DNA of 64,000 nt from Paralichthys olivaceus (GCF_024713975.1 NC_091098.1:27630316-27694315), one strand, 5' to 3'; positions 50,641 to 63,863 are shown, counted from the stretch's first letter. Notes: a model not told the origin generated them from the letters alone. Translations and numbers: made by a program.

Positions 50641-53600
50641 ATTTAACTTCAAGGTAACTTTCACTGTAACTGTAACTTCACTGTAACTGTAACTTCAAAG
50701 TAACTTTTACTGTAACTTCACTGTAACTGTAACTTCAAGGTAACTTTTACTGTAACGTAACTTCAAGGTAACTGTAACTTCAAGGTAACTTTTACTGTAA
50801 CGTAACTTCAAGGTAACTGTAACTTCAAGGTAACTTTTACTGTAACGTAACTTCAAGGTAACTGTAACTTCACTGTAACTGTAACTTCAGGTTAACTGTA
50901 ACTGTAACTTCAGAGTAACTGTAACTGTAACTTCAATGTAACTGTAACTTCAAGGTAACTTTTACTGTAACGTAACTTCAAGGTAACTGTAACTTCAGAG
51001 TAACTGTAACTGTTACTTCAAGGTAACGTTTACTGTAACTGTAACTGTAACTTTAATGTAACTGTAACTTCAAGATATCTTTTACTGTAACGTAACTTCA
51101 AGGTAACTTTTACTGTAACTGTAACTTCAAGGTAACTGTTACTTCAAGGTAACTGTAACTTCAGGTTAACTGTAACTGTAACTTCAGAGTAACTGTAACT
51201 TCAATGTAACTGTAACTTCAAGGTAACTTCAAGGTAACTGTTACTTCAAGGTAACTTTTACTGTAACGTAACTTCAAGGTAACTTTTACTGTAACTGTAA
51301 CTTCAGAGTAACTGTAACTTCAAGGTAATTTAACTGTAACGTAACTTCAAGGTAACTGTAACTTCAGAGTAACTGTAACTTCAAGGTAACGTTTACTGTA
51401 ACGTAACTTCAAGGTAACTGTAACTTCAGAGTAACTGTAACTTCAAGGTAACGTTTACTGTAACGTAACTTCAAGGTAACTGTAACTTCAGGATAACTGT
51501 AACTGTAACTTCAGAGTAACTGTAACTGTAACTTCAAGGTAACTTTTACTGTAACGTAACTTCAAGGTAACTGTAACTTCAGAGTAACTGTAACTGTTAC
51601 TTCAAGGTAACGTTTACTGTAACTGTAACTGTAACTTTAATGTAACTGTAACTTCAAGATATCTTTTACTGTAACGTAACTTCAAGGTAACTTTTACTGT
51701 AACTGTAACTTCAAGGTAACTGTAACTTCAGGTTAACTGTAACTGTAACTTCAGAGTAACTGTAACTGTAACTTTTACTGTAACTGTTACTTCAAGGTAA
51801 CGTTTACTGTAACTGTAACTGTAACTTTAATGTAACTGTAACTTCAAGGTAACTTTCACTGTAACTGTAACTTCACTGTAACTGTAACTTCAAGGTAACT
51901 TTTACTGTAACGTAACTTCAATGTAACTGTAACTTCAAGGTAACTTTTACTGTAACTGTAACTTCAGAGTAAAGTAACTGTAACTGTAACTTCAGAGTAA
52001 CTGTAACTTCAAGGTAACTTCAAGGTAACTTTTACTGTAACTGTAACTTCACTGTAACTTTAACTTCAAGGTAACTTTTACTGTAACGTAACTTCAAGGT
52101 AACTGTAACTTCAAGGTAACTGTAACTTCAAGGTAACTGTAACTTCAGGTTAACTGTAACTGTAACTTCAGAGTAACTGTAACTGTAACTTCAATGTAAC
52201 TGTAACTTCAAGGTAACTGTAACTTCACTGTAACTGTAACTTCAAGGTAACTGTAACTTCAGGTTAACTGTAACTGTAACTTCAGAGTAACTGTAACTGT
52301 AACTTCAATGTAACTGTAACTTCAAGGTAACTTTTACTGTAACGTAACTTCAAGGTAACTGTAACTTCAGAGTAACTGTAACTGTTACTTCAAGGTAACG
52401 TTTACTGTAACTGTAACTTTCATGTAACTGTAACTTCAAGGTAACTTTTACTGTAACTGTAACTTCAAGGTAACTGTAACTTCAGGTTAACTGTAACTGT
52501 AACTTCAGAGTAACTGTAACTTCAAGGTAACTGTAACTTCAGGTTAACTGTAACTGTAACTTCAGAGTAACTGTAACTGTAACTTCACTGTAACTGTAAC
52601 TTCAAGGTAACTTTTACTGTAACGTAACTTCAAGGTAACTGTAACTTCAGGTTTACTGTAACTGTAACTTTTACTGTAACTGTTATTTCAAGGTAACGTT
52701 TACTGTAACTGTAACTGTAACTTTAATGTAACTGTAACTTCAAGATATCTTTTACTGTAACGTAACTTCAAGGTAACTGTAACTTCAAGGTAACTTTTAC
52801 TGTAACTGTAACTTCACTGTAACTGTAACTTCAAGGTAACTGTAACTTGAGGTTAACTGTAACTGTACCTTCAGAGTAACTGTAACTTCACTGTAACTTC
52901 AAGGTAACTTTTACTGTAACTGTAACTTCACTGTAACTGTAACTTCAAGGTAACTGTAACTTGAGGTTAACTGTAACTGTACCTTCAGAGTAACTGTAAC
53001 TTCACTGTAACTTCAAGGTAACTTTTACTGTAACTGTAACTTCACTGTAACTGTAACTTCAAGGTAACTGTAACTTCAGGTTTACTGTAACTGTAACTTT
53101 TACTGTAACTGTTATTTCAAGGTAACGTTTACTGTAACTGTAACTGTAACTTTAATGTAACTGTAACTTCAAGATATCTTTTACTGTAACGTAACTTCAA
53201 GGTAACTGTAACTTCAGGTTTACTGTAACTGTAACTTTTACTGTAACTGTTATTTCAAGGTAACGTTTACTGTAACTGTAACTGTAACTTTAATGTAACT
53301 GTAACTTCAAGATATCTTTTACTGTAACGTAACTTCAAGGTAACTGTAACTTCAAGGTAACTTTTACTGTAACTGTAACTTCACTGTAACTGTAACTTCA
53401 AGGTAACTGTAACTTGAGGTTAACTGTAACTGTACCTTCAGAGTAACTGTAACTTCACTGTAACTTCAAGGTAACTTTTACTGTAACTTCAGAGTAACTG
53501 TAACTGTAACTTCAATGTAACTGTAACTTCAAGGTAACTTTTACTGTAACGTAACCTCAAGGTAACTGTAACTTCAGGTTAACTGTAACTGTAACTTCAG

Positions 53601-54712
53601 AGTAACTGTAACTTCAGAGTAACTGTAACTGTAACTTCAATGTAACTGTAACTTCAAGGTAACTTTTACTGTAACGTAACCTCAAGGTAACTGTAACTTC
53701 AGGTTAACTGTAACTGTAACTTCAGAGTAACTGTAACTTCAATGTAACTGTAACCTCAAGGTAACTTTTACTGTAACTGTAACTTCAGAGTAACTGTAAC
53801 TTCAAGGTAACTGTAACTTCAGGTTAACTGTAACTGTAACTTCAGAGTAACTGTAACTGTAACTTCACTGTAACTTCAAGGTAACTTTTACTGTAACGTA
53901 ACTTCAAGGTAACTGTAACTTCAGGTTAACTGTAACTGTAACTTTTACTGTAACTGTTACTTCAAGGTAACGTTTACTGTAACTGTAACTTTAATGTAAC
54001 TGTAACTTCAAGATATCTTTTACTGTAACGTAACTTCAAGGTAACTGTAACTTCAAGGTAACTTTTACTGTAACTGTAACTTCACTGTAACTGTAACATC
54101 AGAGTAACTGTAACTTCACTGTTACTTCAAGGTAACTTTTACTGTAACTTTTACTGTAACTTCAGAGTAACTGTAACTGTAACTTCAATGTAACTGTAAC
54201 TTCAAGGTAACTTTTACTGTAACGTAACCTCAAGGTAACTGTAACTTCAGGTTAACTGTAACTGTAACTTCAGAGTAACTGTAACTGTAACTTCAATGTA
54301 ACTGTAACTTCAAGGTAACTTTTACTGTAACTGTAACTTCAGAGTAACTGTAACTTCAAGGTAACTTTTACTGTAACGTAACTTCAAGGTAACTGTAACT
54401 TCAGAGTAACTGTAACTTCAAGGTAACTGTAACTTCAGAGTAACTGTAACTGTAACTTCACTGTAACGTAACTTCAAGGTAACTTTTACTGTAACTGTAA
54501 CTTCAGAGTAACTGTAACTTCAAGGTAACGTTTACTGTAACTGTAACTTCAAGGTAACTTTTACTGTAACGTAACTTCAAGGTAACTGTAACTTCAGAGT
54601 AACTGTAACTTCAATGTAACTGTAACTTCAAGGTAACTTTTACTGTATCGTAACTTCAAGGTAACTGTAACTTCAGAGTAACTGTAACTTCAGAGTAACT
54701 GTAACTTCACTG
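50641..54712. repeat. GTAACTTC satellite, right block (4.1 kb)
   Basis: Continuous array of GTAACTTCAAGGTAACT, GTAACTTCAGAGTAACTG, TTTTACTGTAACG and related units. Segments of 100-200 bp recur (for example with AAGATATCTTTTACTGTAACG), indicating higher-order amplification. No gene inside. Confidence 0.97.
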
Positions 54713-54861
54713 GATCAGGTCCTGAACCATAGGTTGAGACTGCTGGGAGAACTCCCATCATGCACTGAGGCATAAACAGCAGTCCTTTTATTTACACATT
54801 TGATCTGGTTCAAAGTTCAATAAATCATGTTCCACACATTAGAAGCAGTTAATGACATATT

Positions 54862-54867
54862 TTTATT
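54862..54867 (-). terminator. Polyadenylation signal AATAAA, cables gene
   Basis: Minus-strand hexamer 2.6 kb after the cables stop codon, just before the satellite begins; nearer hexamers may also be used. Confidence 0.4.
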
Positions 54868-57499
54868 GAAAATAAATTTGACATGAATTGAACATTGACA
54901 TTTCATACAGTTTATGGTCTTTATCCCTTACAAAACAGGTCTATAAATATTCTTGCAGTGTGACAGTCACTGTGTGAGCAGGTTGATATTGATGATAAAA
55001 TTCTTACTACAAAATAAAATTCATTTGAACATATTCCTGTTTATTTTATATTCATCAGGGTCACGTGTTTAAAACAACTGCATCCAGTCCAGTTAATATA
55101 AAAACCACCATACAAAAATCTATTGAACTTATAAATTAAAAAGAAGATAATAATATAAATGAAGACAAACTGGTAAATATTTCCCTTTACAGCCTCACAG
55201 TGCTCGAAAAGTCAAAAATAATGAGTTGGTACAAAAGAAAAAACGTGATATTTAAATAAAGGAGAATCTGTGGCACATTAGAGGTAAAACCACAGGACGA
55301 TGATCAGCTGATCAGAATCAAAGCTGCATAGAATCAATATCACTAATCTCTAATGTAGAGAAGAGACTTTGGAAGATCATGTGCTGTTTCTACTTTTGAT
55401 CAAAACACCCAGAATCCCTTTTCCTCTGGTGGATTGTACACAAACGAGCCCTCCAGTTAAACTTTGGAGGAACAAACTGAACAAACTCTGCATGGAACCA
55501 AAAGGTAAGCTCAAGCCCGCATTAGGTTTTTTCAGGTTTAAATTATTGACACATTGTTAAAGTGATTTAATCCAGATTGATACAAAACATCTGCGTCATG
55601 TAAATTCTGAAGTTTTACAGATAATAAAAGAAAAAGCTTCTTGAATTCATAATTCTGGAATTACAGGAAAACAGCAGCTGCATTAAAGTTAATGACTCCA
55701 GAAAATTCTAATTTTAAAAAGAAGTAACTTTCTTTTTTCACTTCACATTTATTTCGGGGAATTTTTACCGTAAGCAAACATTTCATCTTCCTGCTCCTCT
55801 TTGGTTTTTTGGCAGCAGGATCACAAAAAAACCACAAAGCAGATTTCCAGAAAAAGGAGCAGACTTCTTATTGCTTTCTTTAACATTAACTGTTTTTATA
55901 TTTCTTTGATTTCTCAGAATAATTCACGATGAAAACAATCAGACTGATATTTATGGGTGTGTGTGATTTGGTGTACATTTGAATTAAACAGTTATTTTCT
56001 AAAAGCTGGACACATCTGAACATCTCTTTCCTCTTGTCACACGATCTTGAAACACATGACATGACGGCAGATGATCGTTCCAGTCGGGAGAATAATTTTT
56101 TAAGTATTTAAAAATAACGAAACCTGAATGAGACCTGAGCTTCAAGCTTCTGGAAACAAAACAACGGAAACCTGGGTCACTAAGCAGAGTTCACACTCCA
56201 GAGTGACACCGTCCCTTTATCACAGCAGAGAATAAAAAGCTCTGAGGAAGAACATTGATGAGAAACGATGCATCACAGCTGTTTGACAAAACACGGTTCT
56301 TCACCTCAAGGATTAAAAGTAATAAATATATTTCAGTGACTCGGTCAATATACAAGAATACAATAAGATACTTCAAATATCAAAAAATATTATTACTCGT
56401 TACTTAGTGATAAAATAAAGGATTGTGAAGCAAGAAGGCAAAGTGTAAAAACAACAGACTGTTTCCTCCAGCAGGAAAATGCATAATTTTTATAATGATC
56501 CAGGTAAAATGTTCCTCATGTTTCTAATCAGTTAAATGTTCATCGTGGAAACAGAACAAATATTGGAGTGAAAGACAAATGACGACTTTCTTCTATTTCT
56601 ACCTGAACTGTTACGTTTTGATTCACCGATACTCCGTAATATTCTATCATTCGTTTTTTGAACTGTTTTACAACCATGTTTCAAAATAAGCAGCACAGAA
56701 TAAAAAAAATCAAGTGTTTTTATTTTGATTGATCTGATTTTTCTTCACTCAGTGAATACTTCGTCTTTAAACGTCTGATAATGCCCAAGACAACAATTCA
56801 AACTGTGCAAGGTTTGGAACGAGTGCAAGCACAGAGCCGAAGATTGAGTTTGATGTAAAGTTTACGTTTGTCTCCTTTTCTCAGTTTTCTTCGGAGAACA
56901 AACTTTTACTAGAACACACTTTGACCTGGAGTTTTTTCCTCCGCTGCAGTGATGAGACATTTCATTAAACGTTATTGCAACATGTGAGTCACATTAAATC
57001 TCATTTGATCAGAGCTGTTGTGTTTGTCGTTCTGATCGTTCACTGTGAACTCACTTCCTGTTCCTTGAATAAAAGTATTCGAGGACAATCTCAAGTCAAC
57101 ATTCATGACTTCAACGATCTCATCTTTCAGTTTGGAACTAAAATAGTTTCAGTATTAGTTTGGTTTGAAGTCAGATTTTAAAACGGTCGTGTTGAGCTTC
57201 CAGGACTCAAATCTGTGCAGCCGGAGTTTGTTCAGAAACAGAAACGTCAAAGAAACAAGCAGGTGGCGCTCACAGTGTGTCGTCACTTTGGTGTTTGAAG
57301 GAGGGAGAGAACGATGCAGCTCTCTGGTCCGTTGAGCCAGGCATCACCAGACCAGCTGTCCCACCAGTGTCTGCATCAAGAGCAGGGAGGAGAGGGCTTC
57401 CTCAGAGCCTTTGAGCCAGGCATCGTTACGATCCTACTCTAACACTGGAGATGAAAATGGAGGGAGTGGTGTGCCGCAGTGCTCATGAGCCTGGCACTG
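54868..57499 (-). other. Probable long cables 3' untranslated region
   Basis: No coding sequence recognised. Non-repetitive A/T-rich sequence between the satellite and the stop codon; extent as 3' UTR is inferred from the distal AATAAA only. Confidence 0.4.
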
Positions 57500-58185
57500 C
57501 TACAACTGCTGCTGCTGCACCAGGCGTCTGTAATGTGGCAGCACTTTGCTCTCAGGGAGGTACAGCGCCATCTCCAGGGCGACCAGGATGGTGAACTCAA
57601 AGAAGATCAGCTCCCTCCTGCTGATCCTGAAACGCTCCTCCAGCTTCTGCAAAGACAGAAGAAGAAGATGAGAAATAAGAAGATGGAGGAAGAACAGACA
57701 GAAGAAGATGGAGGAAGAAGATGGATAAGACGAAGATGGAGGAAGAACAGACAGAAGAAGATGGAGGAAGAAGAGAAAGGAGAAGATGGAGAAGATTAGG
57801 AAGGAGAAGATTAGGAAGGAGAAGATGGAAGAAGAGGAAGAACAGAAAGAATCGGAAGGAGAAGATGGAGGAAGAAGAAGACGAAGAATGAGAAGATGGA
57901 GAAGATGAAGAAGGAGAAGATAGAATAAGAAGAGGAATAAGAAGATGGAGGAAGAAGATGGAGAAGAAGAAGATGGAGGAAGAAGAGAAAGAAGAAGATG
58001 GAGGAAGGAGAGGATGAAAAAGGAGAAGATGGAAGAAGAGAAATAGGAAGATGGAGGAAGAGGAAGAGGAAGGAGAAGAAGATGAAGGTAAGGAAGAGGA
58101 AGGAGAAGATTAGGAAGAGGAAGATGAAGAACAACAACAAGAAGATGGAGAAGAAAAGGAACAAGAAGATGAAGAGGAAGATGGG

Positions 58186-58217
<32 letters not shown>

Positions 58218-60796
58218 CTCACACTTACATCGATGAGGTGTTTGACTTCCTGTTTCTTCAGGTCACTGCTGATCTTAGCAGCCAATAGGATGCAGGCAGC
58301 CGACACCAGCTTCCTGTAACAGTGAGTTTGATTCATGTGACCACAGGTCCAATCAAAGGAAGATATCCAGTCAAAACATCAAAGCCTCTTCGAGCCATGT
58401 CATGCTAATGCTAATGTAGCTCCTCTGTCATTGTCTCAAATCAAAGCTGGTCTCAGACTCAGCTGATAAATCTGGTGTTTATGACGGTACCTGTTCTGTT
58501 TATTGAGTCGACCCTGCAGCACCAGCTTCTCAAAGTAGACAAACGCCATGGCGACGGTGACGGGCTGCAGGCCGCAGTCCTCCCCCATGACTCTCATCTC
58601 CCTCTTCAGACTGACAGACACAAACACACGTTCTCATGTGGAACACAAACACAGAACGTTCAAACTCTTTTACTTCCATCCAAATACCTGCGTATTTTAC
58701 TGAGCGTGAGTTTAATGTGAGGAAACTTCTCCTTGAAGGTCTCGTTCATGTCTTTCTTCAGGTCCGACGGTTTGACATATTCGATAACTGTGGTCTGATG
58801 GAACACAGAGAGAAGAGAAGGAGCGGAGGAGGAGGAGAATGTATAAACAGAGGAGAGAAGAGATTTACAGTCAAAGCAGAAACATTTACAAGTCAAACAA
58901 TTGTCAGTGAATGTAAATGAACCTCACACACACACTGTACACTTTTTTTTCACTGAATTCCCTCTGATATCTACGAGTGTGTGTGACTTGATTTACAACA
59001 TGTCCCCTCATCTTCATCAGTAACTCCTCAGTTCATGTGTCTGCTCCTTCATCTCTATCAGACATGTCCTCATGTACAAATACTTTAAACAGGAAGTTAA
59101 ACTGTTTCTTCTAATGTAGAGAATCTGTTGATGTCTTCAGTTCATCAGCATCTATTGTCCTCGTGTCCTGGAGACGGATCCTCACATGTGACTCTGAGCT
59201 TCAGTTACTGCTCAGAAAGTGTCTCTAGTAGTTTGTCTCTGAGTTTAGGACAGAGGACGTTGTTGCTTGTTGACATCGATGAGACAAACTGTGATTTGAG
59301 GATATTTGCAGTAACAGAGCAGCTTGTTACCATGTAGGAAGCAAAGATCAGCACCCGCTTGTGTTTCCCACAAGGCCACTGGTGGTCGCTGAGGAGGTTA
59401 GGGTCGTAGTCGGTCACATCGTCGAGACCTGAACACACACATGCACACGCACAGACACACACACACACATAATAAGTCTTTATATTTGAACACACGAGTA
59501 AACGTTCACATCTTTGACAGTGACGGAGCCTGTTGGAATTAAACTTCATGCACGTGTGTGTTTGTTTAATTCAGTTATAAAACACGTGACATATCACAAA
59601 GTAAGAGCAGCTTTGAGGTCGACCAGATATTTGAATTCCAGTGTTTTCAGAGTGTTACCCAAGTCCAGTCCCACGGCGCTGTTCAGCCTGCTCGGAGGAT
59701 GAGCTCGGCCCGTCATGCTGTGCGTGCTCCTGGACACGGGGATCTGCAGTGTCAGGTCACTGACTGACGACGGCTTCTGCCTCACCAGAGCATTAGTGGA
59801 GTGCAGGAACTGGGCGTACGACACCGACTGAGATGGAGAGAGGATTAGATTAGCACCTAATGCGGCTGGAATCATATCATCTGCATGTGTGTGTGTGTGT
59901 GTGTGTGTGTGTGAGACTTGGTTTATTTACCCGGCCGTACGTCTCCAGCTGGAAGCCCTCGAGTCCCGGGAGCATCTCCAGGGTGTTGGAGATGTTTCCA
60001 GATGAGTGTCTCCTCCTCGGGTGGTTTAATGTCGGGTCACTACAGCAACAGACACACATGATGTCGTCAGTCACTGCTGCAGGACTGAACATCTGTTCTT
60101 TGAACATCTGTTCTCTGAAATCAGTCCCTGGGACCATCGTTAGCTCCAGATGTTGTCACCTCTGTTTCTCAGCAGGATTCTTACAGAGAAACGATGTTTT
60201 CTGGATCAGAGCAGAAGTGAGATCTGGATCCTGATCCAGATCTCACTTCTGATCCAGATGAAACCTTTTGAGCATTGTCACTGATTTCATCATGAAGACA
60301 ATCATATTTAAACGACTGATATTTATGTGAGATCAAAAGGTGTTTGAGGTTTGACTCTATCTGTGAAGTTAGTGTCCTCACTAAGATAGAAGGACGTGTT
60401 TTCCTGACCTGAGGTAGAAGCTCTCTCCGTAGGGAAGAACAGAGAAGGCAGCGCACAGAGACTTCTTAGCACAGATCAGCACGATCCTGAAACAACAACA
60501 CAACAGAGTGAACTAATTTTAACCATTTTAATCGTCACTGAGCTAAATGTTGATGCTGGTTTCAGGTGAGAATCTAAAATACGTTTTCAGGTTCACGCTG
60601 ATGAGAGTTAAGTCACAGGACATGTACGTCCCAGTCTGAGTCCAGAAGATCAAAGCTGGAGGACAACTGTCAAACTATTTTAAAAAAGAACATTTCATTG
60701 AATTGTTTTGGCAACAGACACACACGACCTGAGCGTTCCAGCCCAACACGGTATATTGTTATGATATCATGTTGTCATATGAGGACTAATTGGAAC

Positions 60797-60835
<39 letters not shown>

Positions 60836-60988
60836 TGTGTGTGTGTCTGTGTGTGTGTGTGTGTGTCTGTGTGTGTGTGTCTGTGTGTGTGTCAGGAGAG
60901 TGAATCCCTGCAGAACAGCGCTGATTCCCTGCGTCGTGTCTGAGAGGAAAATGTTTACAGTCATTATCTCGACAGGAAGAAGAGACAC

Positions 60989-61024
<36 letters not shown>

Positions 61025-62729
61025 TATGAACTCGTCCTTCAGCAGTGACGTCACATCTTCTGACAAATATGAGAAAATAAAAGATTAAAACATTAGAAAC
61101 ACACAGATGAGACATGAACCTTCATCAACAGGCGTCTGATCACCACTAACTTTATTAGAGAAATGGAACGTGGCTCAGAGAACTGATGGATTTTGTTTGT
61201 GTCACTTTTACTGAGACGTTCTTTAACTTTGAATTTAAATCCTTTTCTCACCTGCTGGTAACGAGTAATTAACTACAGAGTATTTCTACCAGGGGATTTG
61301 ATTTCATCAGATTTATTTCATATCACTCTGCACTGCTCTTCTACGTCCGCCTACAGGACATTATCTTTAAGACATATTGTCTTCATCGTCATCGTCTGTT
61401 TAGAAAGTCAAATAAATGAAGACGAAATGTCCCCAGACAGTGATTCACACACATGACCCTGCTGAAACAGAGGCTCCATTTTAAAAAGGACCCAACTCAA
61501 CCTTTAACCACTTAGAGACACACACACATGTACACACATGTACACACATGTACACACACACACACGCACACACACGTACACACATGTACACACACACACG
61601 TACATACACACACACACACACATGTTTACACACACACACTGGTGCATGGGAAAGTCAGGAGCAGGAAGTCCCCAGAGAGTTGAGTGGAAACAGCAGATAA
61701 GTTGGAAACGTGACTCAGTTCTGTTGCTGTCACTCCACCATTCATTACATCACGTTTCATATGAACTCATTATTCTGAATTATTATTCTTATTATTTTCC
61801 TTCATTACATCTGTGAAGATTCTCAGTCATCCTGCTCATCGTTCCATAAAAACACACAACATTCCCACTGGGATCTGAACCTCTGACCTACTGAGCTACA
61901 GAAACAAGACAAACATTCTCGTGCCTCGAACATTTTCACCTTCACCAAGAACTTTTGTTTTCATCTGCGTTTGTCTTTTGTTTGTTTGTCAGAACGATTA
62001 AAAACCACTGAACTTGTTGAAGGAGGAGAATCAGTGCGAGAAGAACAGCTTTTTAATTGCGAGACAAAGTTGGGATTTGCTGGGAGGCGGGACTCCCGGG
62101 GCTGGGGACACACACACCACCGGGGCCGGGGACACAGACAGATGCCACCGGGGCCGGGGACACACACACCACCGGGGATGGGGACACAGACGCCACCGGG
62201 GCCGGGGACACACACACCACCGGGGCCGGGGACACACACACCACCGGGGATGGGGACACAGACGCCACCGGGGCCGGGGACACAGACGCCACCGGGGCCG
62301 GGGACACAGACGCCACCGGGGCCGGGGACACAGACACCACCGGGGCCGGGGACACAGACCACGCGTCGCTCTCTGTCGTTCCTCAGCACAAACACCTTTC
62401 AGGAGAGGAATCAAGGCAGGAGCCGTTGCCCCCGACAACAAGATTCAATCAGGAATCGACAAAAAAACTTGTCTGGACAAAATGTTTGACGGTGAACACT
62501 CGTTTATTTTCTATAGTTGAAGAGGCCGCTCTTTTTTCATGTTCACACCTAAAGACTGAGTCCTTCATCCTGATGTCACTGTTGTTCTGTAACACACTGT
62601 GACCAGCAGGGGGGGCTGACTAACAATGTGTGTAACTGTCACCTTAATGTACTTTATTACTACACACCCAATACACACTTCATACATACCTCCATACAAA
62701 AGTGTGAGTGAGTGAGTGAGTGAGTGAGT

Positions 62730-62810
<81 letters not shown>

Positions 62811-62910
62811 TCACCTGCTGCCTCTCGTGTCGTACTGTTTCATGTTTTTGATGAAGTGAATCTTCTTGGCGTGTCGAGGTCTGGGAGAACCACCAGACAA
62901 ATTACGAGTC
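57500..62910 (-). CDS. cables2: CDK5 and ABL1 enzyme substrate (CABLES), C-terminal part, 9 exons
   Basis: CABLES proteins link CDKs to non-receptor tyrosine kinases and restrain proliferation. Minus-strand exons in order: 62910-62815, 60486-60409, 60039-59931, 59827-59659, 59428-59331, 58794-58688, 58610-58491, 58313-58229, 57646-57500. Phases join to 335 visible residues. Recognised stretches: [152 protein letters not shown] (cyclin-box-like); and [14 protein letters not shown] at the end. CABLES2 is preferred over CABLES1 because human CABLES2 is on 20q like the neighbours and because of the ALYLPE ending, but this rests on memory. The 5' exons lie beyond 64000. The last intron is unusual (see 57647-58228). 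Confidence 0.93.
57655..58187. repeat. GAAGATGGAGGAAGAA purine array in cables last intron
   Basis: About 530 nt of almost pure purine on the plus strand (pyrimidine on the coding strand), built from GAAGATGGA, GGAAGAAGA and AGAAAGGAG units, filling nearly the whole last cables intron. (TG)n follows at 58191-58219 near the donor. Confidence 0.95.
59883..59913. repeat. (TG)n in cables intron
   Basis: About 14 TG units 18 nt beyond the donor of the 60039-59931 exon on the minus strand. Confidence 0.9.
60212..60251. repeat. 19-bp perfect inverted repeat, 2-nt loop
   Basis: CAGAAGTGAGATCTGGATC at 60212-60230 is followed after CT by its exact reverse complement at 60233-60251, in a cables intron. 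Confidence 0.92.
60801..60893. repeat. (TG)n with TC interruptions
   Basis: About 93 bp of TG units broken by TCTGTG steps, within a cables intron. Confidence 0.95.
62097..62367. repeat. GC-rich 22-bp minisatellite CACCGGGGCCGGGGACACAC
   Basis: About 12 copies of a 22-bp unit with GGGG-CC-GGGG cores in a cables intron; G-quadruplex formation on the plus strand is plausible. Open frames cross it in all three phases on each strand because the unit lacks stops. Confidence 0.95.
62703..62810. repeat. (GAGT)n(TG)n microsatellite
   Basis: Seven GAGT units followed by about 38 TG units ending 5 nt from the donor (exon end 62815, minus strand) of a cables exon. Confidence 0.95.
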
Positions 62911-62977
62911 CTGAGGAAGAGACACAAATTAATTAAGACACAATCTTTAGAACACATTCTCACACAGACACAAATAT

Positions 62978-62978
<1 letters not shown>

Positions 62979-63010
<32 letters not shown>
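62979..63010. repeat. Homopolymer of 32 G
   Basis: Uninterrupted G tract; length may be affected by sequencing or assembly. Confidence 0.85.
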
Positions 63011-63011
<1 letters not shown>

Positions 63012-63108
63012 CTAATGGTCACATCCGAGAAATACACTCACACTCGCTTCTTAAATTTAAATCTGTTAAAGTAATGTTGAAAGCTGATGTGTGATTCTAA
63101 AGCTGAGG

Positions 63109-63208
<100 letters not shown>

Positions 63209-63291
63209 AAGGTCGGGTTATGAGCTGGGTCGTGCTGCTGTCGCCCTCGAGGATTAAAACAACAGACCTCATGAGAACAGGCTGCAGTTAT

Positions 63292-63294
<3 letters not shown>

Positions 63295-63373
<79 letters not shown>
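63295..63373. repeat. (CA)n microsatellite
   Basis: About 39 uninterrupted CA units, the complement of the preceding (GT)n. Confidence 0.97.
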
Positions 63374-63375
<2 letters not shown>

Positions 63376-63850
63376 GTGTTATCTTAATGCACACTCTCGT
63401 ATAAAGCACATATAATCTCCTGACACGTCTCTACTCTTCAGCACATATTAAAAACATACAACACACGAGTCTCTTTAACCACATTTTTTCTTTTTAATTC
63501 AACAAATCAAATGATTAATCTGTAAGAGGTGAGAGTTCAGTTTTTAATGGGACGTCTGTTTTCATCTTGAGTTGCTTCGTAAGATTAAACTAAAACAGAT
63601 TTACAGTGAACTCGGTGAAGGATGAGGTGTCAGAGAAAATATAGACTTATTTATATTTCTGTGTTTTCTCATGTTTATTTACATAATCACCTAATTTAAA
63701 TCAAAATCAATTTAATGGAAATATAAAGAGTGTGTTTCTAGTGATTATCTGCTGGTGCTCCATGGAACGTTCTCAGATCCATGGGAACAGTCGTTCAGCA
63801 GCGTTCTGGAATGTTTCAGTTTTGTGGGAACTGAGCCCGTGGCCCAGAGC

Positions 63851-63863
63851 GATGATGATGATG

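Larger units (their letters stand above)
60487..62814 (-). other. cables intron, repeat-rich
   Basis: No exon seen in 2.3 kb. Contents: (TG)n/(TGTC) at about 60801-60893, (AG)n at 60991-61020, CA-rich with GTACACA units at about 61518-61640, a tRNA-like fragment at 61866-61897, and a GC-rich minisatellite at 62097-62367. Confidence 0.6.

Noticed and set aside
61961..62602. Six long Pro/Gly/Arg-rich frames on both strands
   Set aside because: Products of the 22-bp GC-rich minisatellite, which lacks stop codons in any phase; it lies in a cables intron.
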